From: Martinezella rhizogenes
Lineage (GTDB): Bacteria; Pseudomonadota; Alphaproteobacteria; Rhizobiales; Rhizobiaceae
Length of the DNA: 64,000 nt
Direction of reading: 5' to 3'
Assembly (NCBI GenBank): GCA_013322215.1
Contig: JAAMEZ010000014.1
Coordinates: forward strand, 186,001-250,000
A program made the translations under genes and the position numbers. Under the pieces are notes generated by a model. That model searched no databases. It had not been told where the DNA came from and saw only the letters and a program-made list of their open reading frames with translations. The number at the start of each line of letters is the position of its first letter. Position 1 is the first letter of the stretch. Of this stretch, positions 1 through 7,725 are shown piece after piece.

Positions 1-2
1 AT

Positions 3-536
3 GAACTGCGACTGCGCCGCGCAGCATTCCTGGTATCCGTCGGCTTTTCGGCCTCCCTGCCCCTTCTTCTCAGTCCTCGTGTTTCGAGCTTTTATTTCAA
101 CCCGGCGCTTATTTATCTGTCGGCGGGTCTTAGCGTAATTTTGACCCCTGCCCTCGTCGGTGTTTTCTCAAGATTGAGTCTCAACGGACGATCTCGACTG
201 CAGCTAATTCTGGCTTTATTCCTCGCAGGTGCCGTACTCTCGGTCGCCGCCAATTTCGGCCGACCCGGAGGCGATCATCCCGCAATCGAAAATGCATCCA
301 GGATCGCCGACACAGCATGCGGCGGTGATGGGAGATGCGCCGTCTCCGGCTGCGGAAGCGTGTTGCAGGATTGGGCGCTCCACGCCTACCTGCAACGTCG
401 TCACAAAACGAGCCTTGAAGATGATGCCGATACCCCACACCGGTTTCTGGTCGTGGGCGCAAATTGCCAGGAACATACCAAAGGGTTTCGAGAGACCGGT
501 GTCGAGCTGGAGCGCTATCGTTTTTTGGAACGCTGA
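3..536 (+). CDS. Hypothetical membrane protein, 5'-truncated by the window edge
   Basis: The reading frame is open from base 3 to the stop at 536, so the start lies upstream of the window. An internal methionine-type start near 141 is unlikely to be real, because the open frame before it encodes a plausible hydrophobic segment (AAFLVSVGFSASLPLLL). A second hydrophobic stretch, ALIYLSAGLSVILTPALVGVF, and a third, LQLILALFLAGAVLSVAANF, follow. The C-terminal half is soluble and contains four cysteines (TACGGDGRCAVSGCG) plus one more further on, which would suit a periplasmic domain with disulfides. I do not recognise the family. The next gene is 226 bases downstream on the same strand and is also a small membrane protein. 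Confidence 0.55.
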   Translation, partial: ELRLRRAAFLVSVGFSASLPLLLSPRVSSFYFNPALIYLSAGLSVILTPALVGVFSRLSLNGRSRLQLILALFLAGAVLSVAANFGRPGGDHPAIENASRIADTACGGDGRCAVSGCGSVLQDWALHAYLQRRHKTSLEDDADTPHRFLVVGANCQEHTKGFRETGVELERYRFLER

Positions 537-762
537 TTACACCCCAGGCATACTGTCAGCTCGGGTTTCCTGCCAAACCTGGTCATCATTGGCTAATGAT
601 TGCAGTTCAAGCTGTGTGCTGGTTCCGCCGACTGGTGCTGAAGATCGAACATGGACATCCCCATTGTTGCAATCCGGCGTTTGGCGATAACCATCGCTTC
701 ACGTCGCTCTCAATTCCTGACATATATGCGGAAAGGCGGCTTGCCGTCGTGGATATGGCGTC

Positions 763-1089
763 ATGAACGGATCAACACCGGAAAAAAGCAAGATGCGCGC
801 ACCTGCGGGCTCCGTTACGGGGCTTTGCTCCGCGTCCGCGACGATGTTTGCAGTGGGAATGGCCTTTCTGGGCTACTGGGGAGTGTATGACCAAGGGCCT
901 TGGCGCATATCCGATTATTTTGTGGTGGCCTTAGCCATCATCGGATTTGCGGCTCTCGGTTCCGTGCCCTGGATCGTAACGACGCCTGTAGCGGAAGAAG
1001 AGGCAGAAAAAGTTGTCGGTGCCAGGCGCGCTCTGGCATTGGGGGTCGCCTTGATCTGGCTGTCCGTTTGCGTCGCGGTATTCACCTGA
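763..1089 (+). CDS. Small hypothetical membrane protein, 108 aa
   Basis: Two hydrophobic helices are visible, around residues 22-40 (ATMFAVGMAFLGYWGVY) and 47-66 (DYFVVALAIIGFAALGSVPW), followed by a third near the C-terminus (ALALGVALIWLSVCVAVF). The short loop before the last helix is acidic (EEEAEK). There is no clear Shine-Dalgarno sequence in front of the ATG, so the start is uncertain. I do not recognise the family. The flanking genes on the same strand are also membrane proteins of unknown role, but the gaps on both sides exceed 200 bases, so an operon is not evident. Confidence 0.45.
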   Translation: MNGSTPEKSKMRAPAGSVTGLCSASATMFAVGMAFLGYWGVYDQGPWRISDYFVVALAIIGFAALGSVPWIVTTPVAEEEAEKVVGARRALALGVALIWLSVCVAVFT

Positions 1090-1312
1090 TCCGTTCTGCC
1101 CGACTTCCATACGGGCAGCATGTCCTCACTCTCGGCGATGAGGGGTCTCGATCGTCATCCAAACGATAGCAGGCTTCCAAACTCCCTAGCCGCCAGGAAT
1201 ACCTGCCTGCCAGGCTATGCGAACGCCTCGAAAGTATCGCGGAGCTTTTATTCTCCCGCTTCATCGAGATACATGACATAATCAACGGCCATATGCAGCT
1301 GGAGCATTTTCG

Positions 1313-2113
1313 ATGCAACGCGAAGCGGTCTGGACGCTGGCTTTGTTTGTTCTTCTTGTGTTTAGCGCCGCAGTCGGCTCGACATTGCGTGCGAGATTAC
1401 CTGCCCCGCATCGCAGCAGCGAGACAATAGACTTCCTCCGGGTCGTCACGGCCCTTCTCGTCACTTTTGCCGCACTTGTCATGAGCTTGCTTTTGGCATC
1501 GGAACTGAATGCGTTCACAACGGCATCTCACGATCGCAACCGCTACGCCTCCGGTCTGGCCGAGATGGACCGCTGCCTGAGGAACTATGGCCCGGCATTG
1601 GATAATGAGCGGCAACTTCTGCGCAGCTACACAACCGCTGTCATTGCCAGCACATGGCCAGGTGAGCCAATTCCACCGGGGGTGACATATCCTGACATAT
1701 CAAAATTGCCTTTGACCGGCGAAGCGCCCGCTCTTGGAGCAATTCTCAACGACATGGGGCTCGGCATTGCCCGCGAACAGCCAGCCGATCCCTTGCATCA
1801 GCTACTCGTAACCCGTTGCAATCAGCTCTTCAGCAATCTCTTGGCGGCGCGATGGACCGTGATCGAGGACGCGCACGGCTCGCTTTCAGCACCGTTCCTC
1901 GGCGTCCTGATCTTCTGGCTTATGCTGGTATTCCTAAGCTTCGGTCTTCAAGCTCCCAGAAACCCGCTCACGGGTTCCATTGTCGCCGTCGCCATCGTCT
2001 CGGTGGCGAGCGTCATGTTTGTCATCCTGGATCTTGATCTTCCCTATGGCGGTCTCTTCGGCATTTCGAGCGAATCCATGCGGCATGCGCTCACCGATAT
2101 GCTGGCACAATAG
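1313..2113 (+). CDS. DUF4239-like (bestrophin-like) membrane protein, 266 aa
   Basis: The protein has two N-terminal membrane segments (about residues 6-24 and 44-65), a soluble middle of roughly 120 residues, and two C-terminal segments (about 184-205 and 218-240). The middle holds the pattern seen in DUF4239 proteins: a conserved Asp-Arg, then YGP, then a Leu/Arg-rich helix and ASTWPGE. That four-helix topology with a cytoplasmic or periplasmic insert fits the family; the molecular function of the family is unknown to me. The start follows GGAG at 1301 with eight bases of spacing. The gene stands alone between a hypothetical membrane gene and the converging IclR gene. Confidence 0.65.
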   Translation: MQREAVWTLALFVLLVFSAAVGSTLRARLPAPHRSSETIDFLRVVTALLVTFAALVMSLLLASELNAFTTASHDRNRYASGLAEMDRCLRNYGPALDNERQLLRSYTTAVIASTWPGEPIPPGVTYPDISKLPLTGEAPALGAILNDMGLGIAREQPADPLHQLLVTRCNQLFSNLLAARWTVIEDAHGSLSAPFLGVLIFWLMLVFLSFGLQAPRNPLTGSIVAVAIVSVASVMFVILDLDLPYGGLFGISSESMRHALTDMLAQ

Positions 2114-2284
2114 AGATCAACCAAGCCATACGCCCGTTGCCGGCCCGCCATCATAGCGACCGGGCTTCATATCGAAACCCACCCCACGCTTCGGCAATCT
2201 CAAAGCAGCGGTCAGGCGGCTAACGCGAAAGGTCACCTTGGGATAGCCGAGTTCCGGCAGGCATCCCACTCGGCCGCTCGTCCA

Positions 2285-3091
2285 TCAATCGGCCAGAGCT
2301 TGGGAAATATCGTTCGCAGTCTGGACAACGACAGGTGCGAGGCCTACGAGGCGTCCGTCGGGCATTCTTTCGCTCGGCCCGGAAACGCTTACCGCCGCGA
2401 AGACGCGCCCCGATGAATCGCGCACCGGCGCTCCGATGCAACGCACCCCGATCTCGATTTCCTCGTTATCGACCGCAAACCCTTTGGCCCTGATGCCCGC
2501 CAGCTCCTCGATCAGCCCGTCGAGCTTGGTGATCGTATTTGCGGTATAGGCATGCAAGCCCTCATGGGCAATCCGCAATATCAGCTCCTCGTCCTGAAAC
2601 GCCAGGAAGGCTTTACCAACACTGGTACAGTAGGTCGGCGCTGCCTGCAGCGTCGTCAGGCTGGAGGCAATCATCTCCTCGCGCTCGACGCAAACCATCT
2701 GGCTTCCATCGAACATGTGAAAATGGATGATTTCGCCCGTCAGCTGCTGCAGCTTGGCGATATGCGGATGCGCCCGCGTCGGCGTGTCGAGGCTTGCCAG
2801 GACACTGCTGCCATAGTGAAACATCTTCAGGCCGAGCCGATAACCCTGGCGCTTGCCGTCCTGATCGAGCAGGCCGACCTCCCGCAAGGATGCAACGATA
2901 CGATGGACCGTCGTCTTCGGCAGACCTGTGGCTTCAGAGAGTTCGGCGATCGTCATGCTCGGCTTGGCGCGGGAAAACGTATCCAGCACACGCGCCATCT
3001 TGCGCAGCGATTTGGCGCCGGCATCCCTGCTTTCCGTTCCTGCCGGAACATCGTCAACGGCCGCTTCATTGATCACCGAATGCGTTTTCAT
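2285..3091 (-). CDS. IclR-family transcriptional regulator, 268 aa
   Basis: The N-terminal winged helix-turn-helix is clear: RVLDTFSRAKPSMTIAELSE is followed by ATGLPKTTVHRIVASLREVG, the usual IclR recognition helix. The C-terminal two thirds is the IclR effector domain (GAPVRDSSGRVFAAVSVSGP). I take the ATG at 3091, which has GGAAAGA six bases upstream, rather than the TTG at 3109. The gene is the last in a minus-strand operon and starts 14 bases after the stop of the amino acid permease, so it is probably cotranscribed with the transporter it controls. Two matching palindromes in the promoter region at 6198-6212 and 6319-6333 are its likely operators. IclR proteins usually bind a small organic effector; which one is not visible here. 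Confidence 0.93.
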   Translation of the reverse strand: MKTHSVINEAAVDDVPAGTESRDAGAKSLRKMARVLDTFSRAKPSMTIAELSEATGLPKTTVHRIVASLREVGLLDQDGKRQGYRLGLKMFHYGSSVLASLDTPTRAHPHIAKLQQLTGEIIHFHMFDGSQMVCVEREEMIASSLTTLQAAPTYCTSVGKAFLAFQDEELILRIAHEGLHAYTANTITKLDGLIEELAGIRAKGFAVDNEEIEIGVRCIGAPVRDSSGRVFAAVSVSGPSERMPDGRLVGLAPVVVQTANDISQALAD

Positions 3092-3105
3092 ATCTCTTTC
3101 CAATT

Positions 3106-3771
3106 TCAATGCCCGGCCATAATCCGCTTTGCTCTTGCTTCGAGTTTACGCGCAATAAATTCCAAAGAGAAGCAGACCACGAAGTAGGTTAGCGCCAATA
3201 GTGTAAACACAATAAAGGGTTGGTTGGTTCGGATGACCACCTCTCGCCCTAGCCTCGTGATTTCGCTGATGCCGACCACCGATATCAATGAGGTATCCTT
3301 GATGATCAATATGGCCTGGCCGACGAGCGAGGGAATGACCGCCATCAGCGTCTGCGGGATGGTAATATCGCGCAGACGCTGGAACAGGCTGAAGCCGACG
3401 GCTATGGCAGCCTCGTTCTGGCCTTTGTCCAGCCCCTTCAGGCCGCCGCGTATGATTTCGGTCATGTAGGCACCGTGCGACAGCGAAAGGGCGATGACAG
3501 CCGTCAAAACTGGACCGATATCGATGTCATATTGCGGCAGCCCGTAATAGACGAGGAAAACGAACATCAGGAACGGCATGCTGCGAAAAAGATAGACATA
3601 AGCACCGACCAGGAAGCGGATCGGCCCGAGGGATGACGAGGCGAGAAGCCCTCCTACAATACCGAGACCGAGTGCGGGAAAGAACGCCGCGGCGGTCAGG
3701 AAGAGGACGATGGGAAGCCCGGTGAGAATAAGCTGAATGGCATCGCCGGCGACAGCAACAATGGTGCTCAT
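3106..3771 (-). CDS. Polar amino acid ABC transporter permease (HisM/GlnP type)
   Basis: This 221-residue inner-membrane protein carries the typical permease EAA loop, GQNEAAIAVGFSLFQ, followed by the LPQ-like IPQ that contacts the ATPase. About five hydrophobic segments are visible, and length and spacing match the His/Glu/Gln/Arg/opine permease group. It lies three bases after the stop of the other permease gene and is followed by the IclR gene, so substrate-binding protein, ATPase, two permeases and regulator form one minus-strand operon. The substrate cannot be read from the sequence; a polar amino acid or an amino-acid-derived compound is likely. Confidence 0.93.
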   Translation of the reverse strand: MSTIVAVAGDAIQLILTGLPIVLFLTAAAFFPALGLGIVGGLLASSSLGPIRFLVGAYVYLFRSMPFLMFVFLVYYGLPQYDIDIGPVLTAVIALSLSHGAYMTEIIRGGLKGLDKGQNEAAIAVGFSLFQRLRDITIPQTLMAVIPSLVGQAILIIKDTSLISVVGISEITRLGREVVIRTNQPFIVFTLLALTYFVVCFSLEFIARKLEARAKRIMAGH

Positions 3772-3774
3772 GGC

Positions 3775-4446
3775 TCAGGCCCGCTTGTGTTTGGAAAAGC
3801 CGGCACGGCTTTCATAGACATCGACGAGAAGGTTGAGCACGACGCAGATAACGATGTAGATCATGCAGCTTACCAGATAGGCTGGCAGGAACTGGTATGT
3901 TTCGTTGCCGACATCGTCGGCAGCCTTGGTGATTTCCAGCACGGCAATCGTGTAGAGGAGCGAAGTGTCCTTTACCAGTTGCACGAACTGCCCGGTTATT
4001 GCCGGAAGAATCGTCGGTGCTGCCTGAGGGAGAAGGACGTAACGCAGAAGAATGCGCCATTTCAAACCGAGCGACTGGGCCGCTTCGATCTGGCCTCGCG
4101 GGATCGCATTCAGCCCTCCACGCACCATTTCGGCGATATAGGCGCCCGAATTGAACGTCAGCGCAATCACGCCCGTCGAAAAGGCCGACAGCGTGATGCC
4201 AAGTGTCGGCAGACCAAAATAGATGAAATAGACCTGCACAAGCAGCGGCGTATTGCGAACCAGCGAGACATAGACGGCAATTGCCCTGCTGAAAATGCCG
4301 CGCGAAGAAAACCGCACAATGCCGGCGATCATGCCAACGCAAAGCGCAAGCAACAGCCCGACGGCCGCAGCCGCAAGCGCATTGCGCATGCCGGTGAGAT
4401 AGGTATCGCGATACTGCCAGAAGATATCGTAAGCATCCGAGATCAT
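3775..4446 (-). CDS. Polar amino acid ABC transporter permease (HisQ/GlnP type)
   Basis: The second permease of the 2.3-6.2 kb transporter has 223 residues and an EAA loop, GQIEAAQSLGLKWRILL, followed by LLPQAAP. It should form a heterodimer with the product of the next gene. The start at 4446 lies 11 bases downstream of the ATPase stop. Family membership is secure; the partner and operon position are seen directly, whereas the substrate is inferred only from the class of the transporter. Confidence 0.93.
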   Translation of the reverse strand: MISDAYDIFWQYRDTYLTGMRNALAAAAVGLLLALCVGMIAGIVRFSSRGIFSRAIAVYVSLVRNTPLLVQVYFIYFGLPTLGITLSAFSTGVIALTFNSGAYIAEMVRGGLNAIPRGQIEAAQSLGLKWRILLRYVLLPQAAPTILPAITGQFVQLVKDTSLLYTIAVLEITKAADDVGNETYQFLPAYLVSCMIYIVICVVLNLLVDVYESRAGFSKHKRA

Positions 4447-4457
4447 GTGCGATCAGC

Positions 4458-5189
4458 CTAATGACGGAGGATCTGATTGAGAAAGGCGCGCGTGCGCGCT
4501 TCTTTCGGCTGCGAGAAGAATTCGCAAGGGGGCGCTTTTTCCACCAATTGACCGGCATCGAGAAAGGCAACCTCGGTGGCAAGCTCCCGCGCAAACCCCA
4601 TTTCATGGGTGACAACGATCATCGTCATGCCCGATGCCGCCAGCTCGCGCATCACCTGCAGCACCTCTCCGACCATTTCCGGATCGAGCGCCGAGGTCGG
4701 TTCGTCGAACAGCAACAGCTCGGGATCCATCGCCAGGGCGCGGCAGATGGCGACACGCTGCTGCTGACCGCCGGACAATTGGGCCGGATAACGGCCAGCC
4801 TTGCTCTCCAGCCCGACGCGCGCCAGAAGCTCCATCGCTCGCGCTGCCGCATCCTTGCGGCTGCGTCCGAGAACGCGCCTTTGCGGCAAGGCTATATTGT
4901 CGAGCACGCTGAGGTGCTGGAACAGGTTGAACCGCTGGAAGACCATGCCGATCCTGCGATACAGCTGGCGGCGCGGCATGGCGGCGATGTCCTGGTCGCC
5001 GAGAAGGATCTGGCCGGCGGACAAGGATCCCGCCAACCTGTTTATGGCGCGGATGAAGGTGCTCTTGCCTGAGCCGGACGGACCGCAGACAACGAGCACA
5101 TCCGACCGTTCGAACTGAATGGATATTCCGCGCAGGGCGTGGAAATCCTTGAAATGCAAATTGACGTCGCGCGCTTCGAAAAATGCCAT
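4458..5189 (-). CDS. Polar amino acid ABC transporter ATP-binding protein
   Basis: This 243-residue ATPase has Walker [10 protein letters not shown] near residue 36, signature LSGGQQQR and Walker [15 protein letters not shown], followed by the switch histidine in VVTHEMGFA. It energises the two permeases encoded downstream. The order SBP, ATPase, permease, permease is the normal arrangement in this family. The 78-base gap to the binding-protein gene is short enough for cotranscription. Nothing about the sequence is unusual; substrate specificity resides in the binding protein. Confidence 0.95.
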   Translation of the reverse strand: MAFFEARDVNLHFKDFHALRGISIQFERSDVLVVCGPSGSGKSTFIRAINRLAGSLSAGQILLGDQDIAAMPRRQLYRRIGMVFQRFNLFQHLSVLDNIALPQRRVLGRSRKDAAARAMELLARVGLESKAGRYPAQLSGGQQQRVAICRALAMDPELLLFDEPTSALDPEMVGEVLQVMRELAASGMTMIVVTHEMGFARELATEVAFLDAGQLVEKAPPCEFFSQPKEARTRAFLNQILRH

Positions 5190-5267
5190 CGCGATCCTCC
5201 ATAACCTTGCCGAGAGACGATAAGCCGAGCGTCGGCAAGTGGCCGACGCTCATCCCCAAATCCGTCG

Positions 5268-6176
5268 CTATTGCAATGTCATACGGCTGGCATTGCCACT
5301 CTCCGGCGCATAGGCGCCGATGCCAAGCAGATCGACCAGCTTCTTGCGCTCGTCGGAAACGCCATTGTTCTTTTCCAGGAAGTCCTTCTTCCAGGTATCG
5401 CCGTCGACCCAGTATTTCTTGAGCGCGGCCAACTCACCGCTATCCCGGATCTTCGCCAGGAAGAAATTGAGGTACTGCCAGGTGTAGGTGTCACCCGGAC
5501 GCACGGCAAAGCCCCAGGTATCGGTCGTGATCAGTTCACGCGGCTGCTTCAGGGCCTCGAAACCATATTCCGATTTTACCACTCCCAGGACGGCCAGGTC
5601 GTTGAGTGCCGCATCGACGCGGCCTGTCTTCAATGCCTGGTAGGTATCCGCGTCGTTCGGGTAGGTTTGCAGCTCCGCCTTCGGGAAGAACTGCTTGGCA
5701 GCATCGACGGCATTGGTGCCCGCCTTGACGGCGATGCGCTTGCCGGCCTCGTTCAGCTCCTCCCAGGATTTGCCCTGGTCTTCCGGTTTGACGATCGCCA
5801 CGACGCCGGTGGAATACCAGCTCTCCGTCGTGAAAAGGATCTGCTGCGCACGCTTGAACGTCGTCGACATGCTCGTCGCCAGAATATCGGATTTGCGGCT
5901 GAGAAGGCCGGGAATGAGCCCCGCCCACTCGACATTCCGCATTTCGAGGTCAACGTCGAGTTTTGAGGCAATAAGCCTGTCGAGATCCACGGAAAAGCCG
6001 GCCGGATTGCCGTTTGCGTCCCTGAACTGCCAGGGAGCCGCCGAAAGATCGTTCATGATGACGATCTTCTTGTCCTTCATAATCTCGCCGAGCGTACCTT
6101 TGGGATCGTCGGCTGCCGACGCAACGCCTCCCATCACCAGCATCAGCCCCACTGCGAGCACTACAAGCTTCTTCAT
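5268..6176 (-). CDS. Amino acid ABC transporter substrate-binding protein, 302 aa
   Basis: The protein starts with a Sec signal peptide (MKKLVVLAVGLMLVMGG, cleavage probably after ASA) and continues as a family 3 solute-binding protein: PWQFRDANGNPAGFSVDLDR, then SDILATSMSTTFKR and the GRVDAALND hinge segment. It works in the periplasm and delivers substrate to the permease pair. The ATG at 6176 has GGGGAG upstream. It is about 25 residues longer at the C-terminus than typical members (KKDFLEKNNGVSDERKK and beyond). The gene heads the minus-strand operon and is divergent from the aminotransferase operon, sharing a 347-base promoter region with paired palindromes. Confidence 0.93.
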   Translation of the reverse strand: MKKLVVLAVGLMLVMGGVASAADDPKGTLGEIMKDKKIVIMNDLSAAPWQFRDANGNPAGFSVDLDRLIASKLDVDLEMRNVEWAGLIPGLLSRKSDILATSMSTTFKRAQQILFTTESWYSTGVVAIVKPEDQGKSWEELNEAGKRIAVKAGTNAVDAAKQFFPKAELQTYPNDADTYQALKTGRVDAALNDLAVLGVVKSEYGFEALKQPRELITTDTWGFAVRPGDTYTWQYLNFFLAKIRDSGELAALKKYWVDGDTWKKDFLEKNNGVSDERKKLVDLLGIGAYAPESGNASRMTLQ

Positions 6177-6197
6177 CGCTACTCCCCTTTTATCTTG

Positions 6198-6212
6198 TTC
6201 CGTATTGCGGAA
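6198..6212. promoter_or_regulatory. Probable IclR operator 1
   Basis: TTCCGTATTGCGGAA is an inverted repeat with 5-bp arms TTCCG/CGGAA. It lies 22 bases upstream of the binding-protein start on the minus strand. It matches the second site at 6319-6333 at 13 of 15 positions. IclR-family operators are commonly short palindromes of this kind, and an IclR gene ends the operon, so assignment to that regulator is a strong inference, not a demonstrated fact. Confidence 0.7.
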
Positions 6213-6318
6213 TAATAATTATCAACAAGCTCATAAACGCATAAAATAAAATAATCCGCAATATCTATCTTGACTATCTCATTTTTATTTATTTAACTCG
6301 ACATATTAGAAAATCATA

Positions 6319-6333
6319 TTCCATATTACGGAA
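6319..6333. promoter_or_regulatory. Probable IclR operator 2
   Basis: TTCCATATTACGGAA has the same TTCC-N7-GGAA frame as operator 1 and is flanked by A and T, giving a 17-bp near-palindrome. The start-to-start distance from operator 1 is 121 bases, about 11.5 helical turns. A half-site, TCCGCAATA at 6255-6263, lies between them and equals the reverse complement of part of operator 1. The arrangement would let one regulator control both divergent operons. Confidence 0.7.
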
Positions 6334-6523
6334 TAAAGACAAATGACGGCGTCGGGGAGGACGGGGCAAAATCAAGCGGATCTGATGCGCTAAACTGCCA
6401 GCTGCGCTGGAGAAGCGCTCAGGCACAATCAAGATGACTTTTTCATCAGTCCGCCCGCCAGGCGCCGGATCGATGCCAACTACGCTGCGGACCGTTCGAC
6501 GACCGCGCGAGGAGATGATTTCT

Positions 6524-7714
6524 ATGGACTATCGAGCGACCGAGTGGCCGGTTTCCGGCACGCCAGCACGCATCAATGGAATCGAGCTCAACCAGATCTG
6601 CGATATTGCCGACCTGGCGCGCGAAGATCCCGATGTGATCAAACTCTGGATCGGCGAAGGCGATCTGCCGACACCTCAGTTCATACGCGAGGCCGCGGTC
6701 TCGGCGTTGGCTGCGGGACAGACCCGTTATACCTACGCTCTGGGCGTGCCGGCCCTGCGCGAAGGCCTCGACCGCTATCACAAACGGCATTTCAACGTCG
6801 ATATCGGCGCCGATCGCTTCAGCATAACGGCAGGCGGTGTTCAGGCCATCATGCAGGCGGTCCAGGCTGTCCTGAGCCCTGGCGACGAAGTCATCGTGCC
6901 GGTGCCGGCCTGGCCGAACCTGATCGAGATCATCGGCATTCTCGGCGGCAAAGTGGTTCCGGTACCCTACCGCACTCTTGCCGGAGGCGGTTTCGCGCTC
7001 GATCTCGACGATCTGTTCGGCGCGGTCACGCCCAAGACCCGCGTGATCGCCATCAATTCCCCGTCGAATCCGACGGGCTGGGTTATGCCGAAAGAGCAGA
7101 TGCTGGCCGTGCGCGACTTCGCCAGAAGCAAGGGCATCTGGATCATATCCGACGAGGTCTATTCCCATTTCACCTATAACGGCGCTCTTGCCCCCTCCTT
7201 CCTGGAGATCATGGAGCCTACCGATCGACTGATCGTCACCAATACCTTTTCGAAGAACTGGTGCATGACTGGCTGGCGCATTGGCTGGGTCATCTACCCG
7301 AAGGGGATGTCCAAGATCTTCGACAATCTCAGCCAATACAACACGACCAGCGTCGCCACCTTCGTTCAGCACGCTGCTATCACGGCACTCGATCAGGGTG
7401 ACGAATTCATCAAATCCCTTGTTGCACGATCGACGCGTGGGCGCGAAATCATCTGCTCGACGCTCGATAAGCTGCCGAATGTCCGTGTCTTCTGGCCTGA
7501 TGGAACTTTTTATTTCTTCTTCTCCGTCCATGGCATGAATAGCGGCTATGATATGGCGCGCAGGATCCTGAAGGAGGCAGGCGTGGGGGTCGCTCCGGGC
7601 TCGGCTTTCGGCCCAGGCGGGGAAGAATTCCTACGCGTGTGTTTTGCCGTTGATCCTGCACTCATCGAGGAAGGCGCGAAGCGACTGGAAGCGTTTCTGT
7701 GCAAGCAGCAATAG
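6524..7714 (+). CDS. Pyridoxal-phosphate aminotransferase, class I/II, 396 aa
   Basis: A fold-type I aminotransferase that would move an amino group between an amino acid and a 2-oxo acid in the cytoplasm. Family marks: the substrate-binding region SPSNPTGWVM, SDEVYSHFTY around residue 210, and the PLP lysine in NTFSKNW near residue 243, followed by TGWRIGW. The ATG at 6524 is nine bases after GGAG at 6511; an earlier open stretch back to 6434 lacks family-like sequence and I exclude it. It is the first gene of a four-gene plus-strand operon and divergent from an amino acid importer, so it probably acts on the imported compound. Confidence 0.92.
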   Translation: MDYRATEWPVSGTPARINGIELNQICDIADLAREDPDVIKLWIGEGDLPTPQFIREAAVSALAAGQTRYTYALGVPALREGLDRYHKRHFNVDIGADRFSITAGGVQAIMQAVQAVLSPGDEVIVPVPAWPNLIEIIGILGGKVVPVPYRTLAGGGFALDLDDLFGAVTPKTRVIAINSPSNPTGWVMPKEQMLAVRDFARSKGIWIISDEVYSHFTYNGALAPSFLEIMEPTDRLIVTNTFSKNWCMTGWRIGWVIYPKGMSKIFDNLSQYNTTSVATFVQHAAITALDQGDEFIKSLVARSTRGREIICSTLDKLPNVRVFWPDGTFYFFFSVHGMNSGYDMARRILKEAGVGVAPGSAFGPGGEEFLRVCFAVDPALIEEGAKRLEAFLCKQQ

Positions 7715-7725
7715 GATGAAGGACA

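Larger units (their letters stand above)
6177..6523. other. Divergent promoter region between the ABC operon and the aminotransferase operon
   Basis: This 347-base gene-free stretch is markedly AT-rich between about 6210 and 6345 compared with the rest of the window. It carries two full palindromes and one half-site (listed separately). A TTGACT at 6270-6275 could be a -35 element of the rightward promoter, but no convincing -10 follows at the right distance, so I do not call the promoter. Confidence 0.7.

Noticed and set aside
6446..7531. Minus-strand open frame of 361 codons opposite the aminotransferase
   Set aside because: The aminotransferase frame has all PLP-enzyme motifs and a good ribosome-binding site; the antisense product has none.
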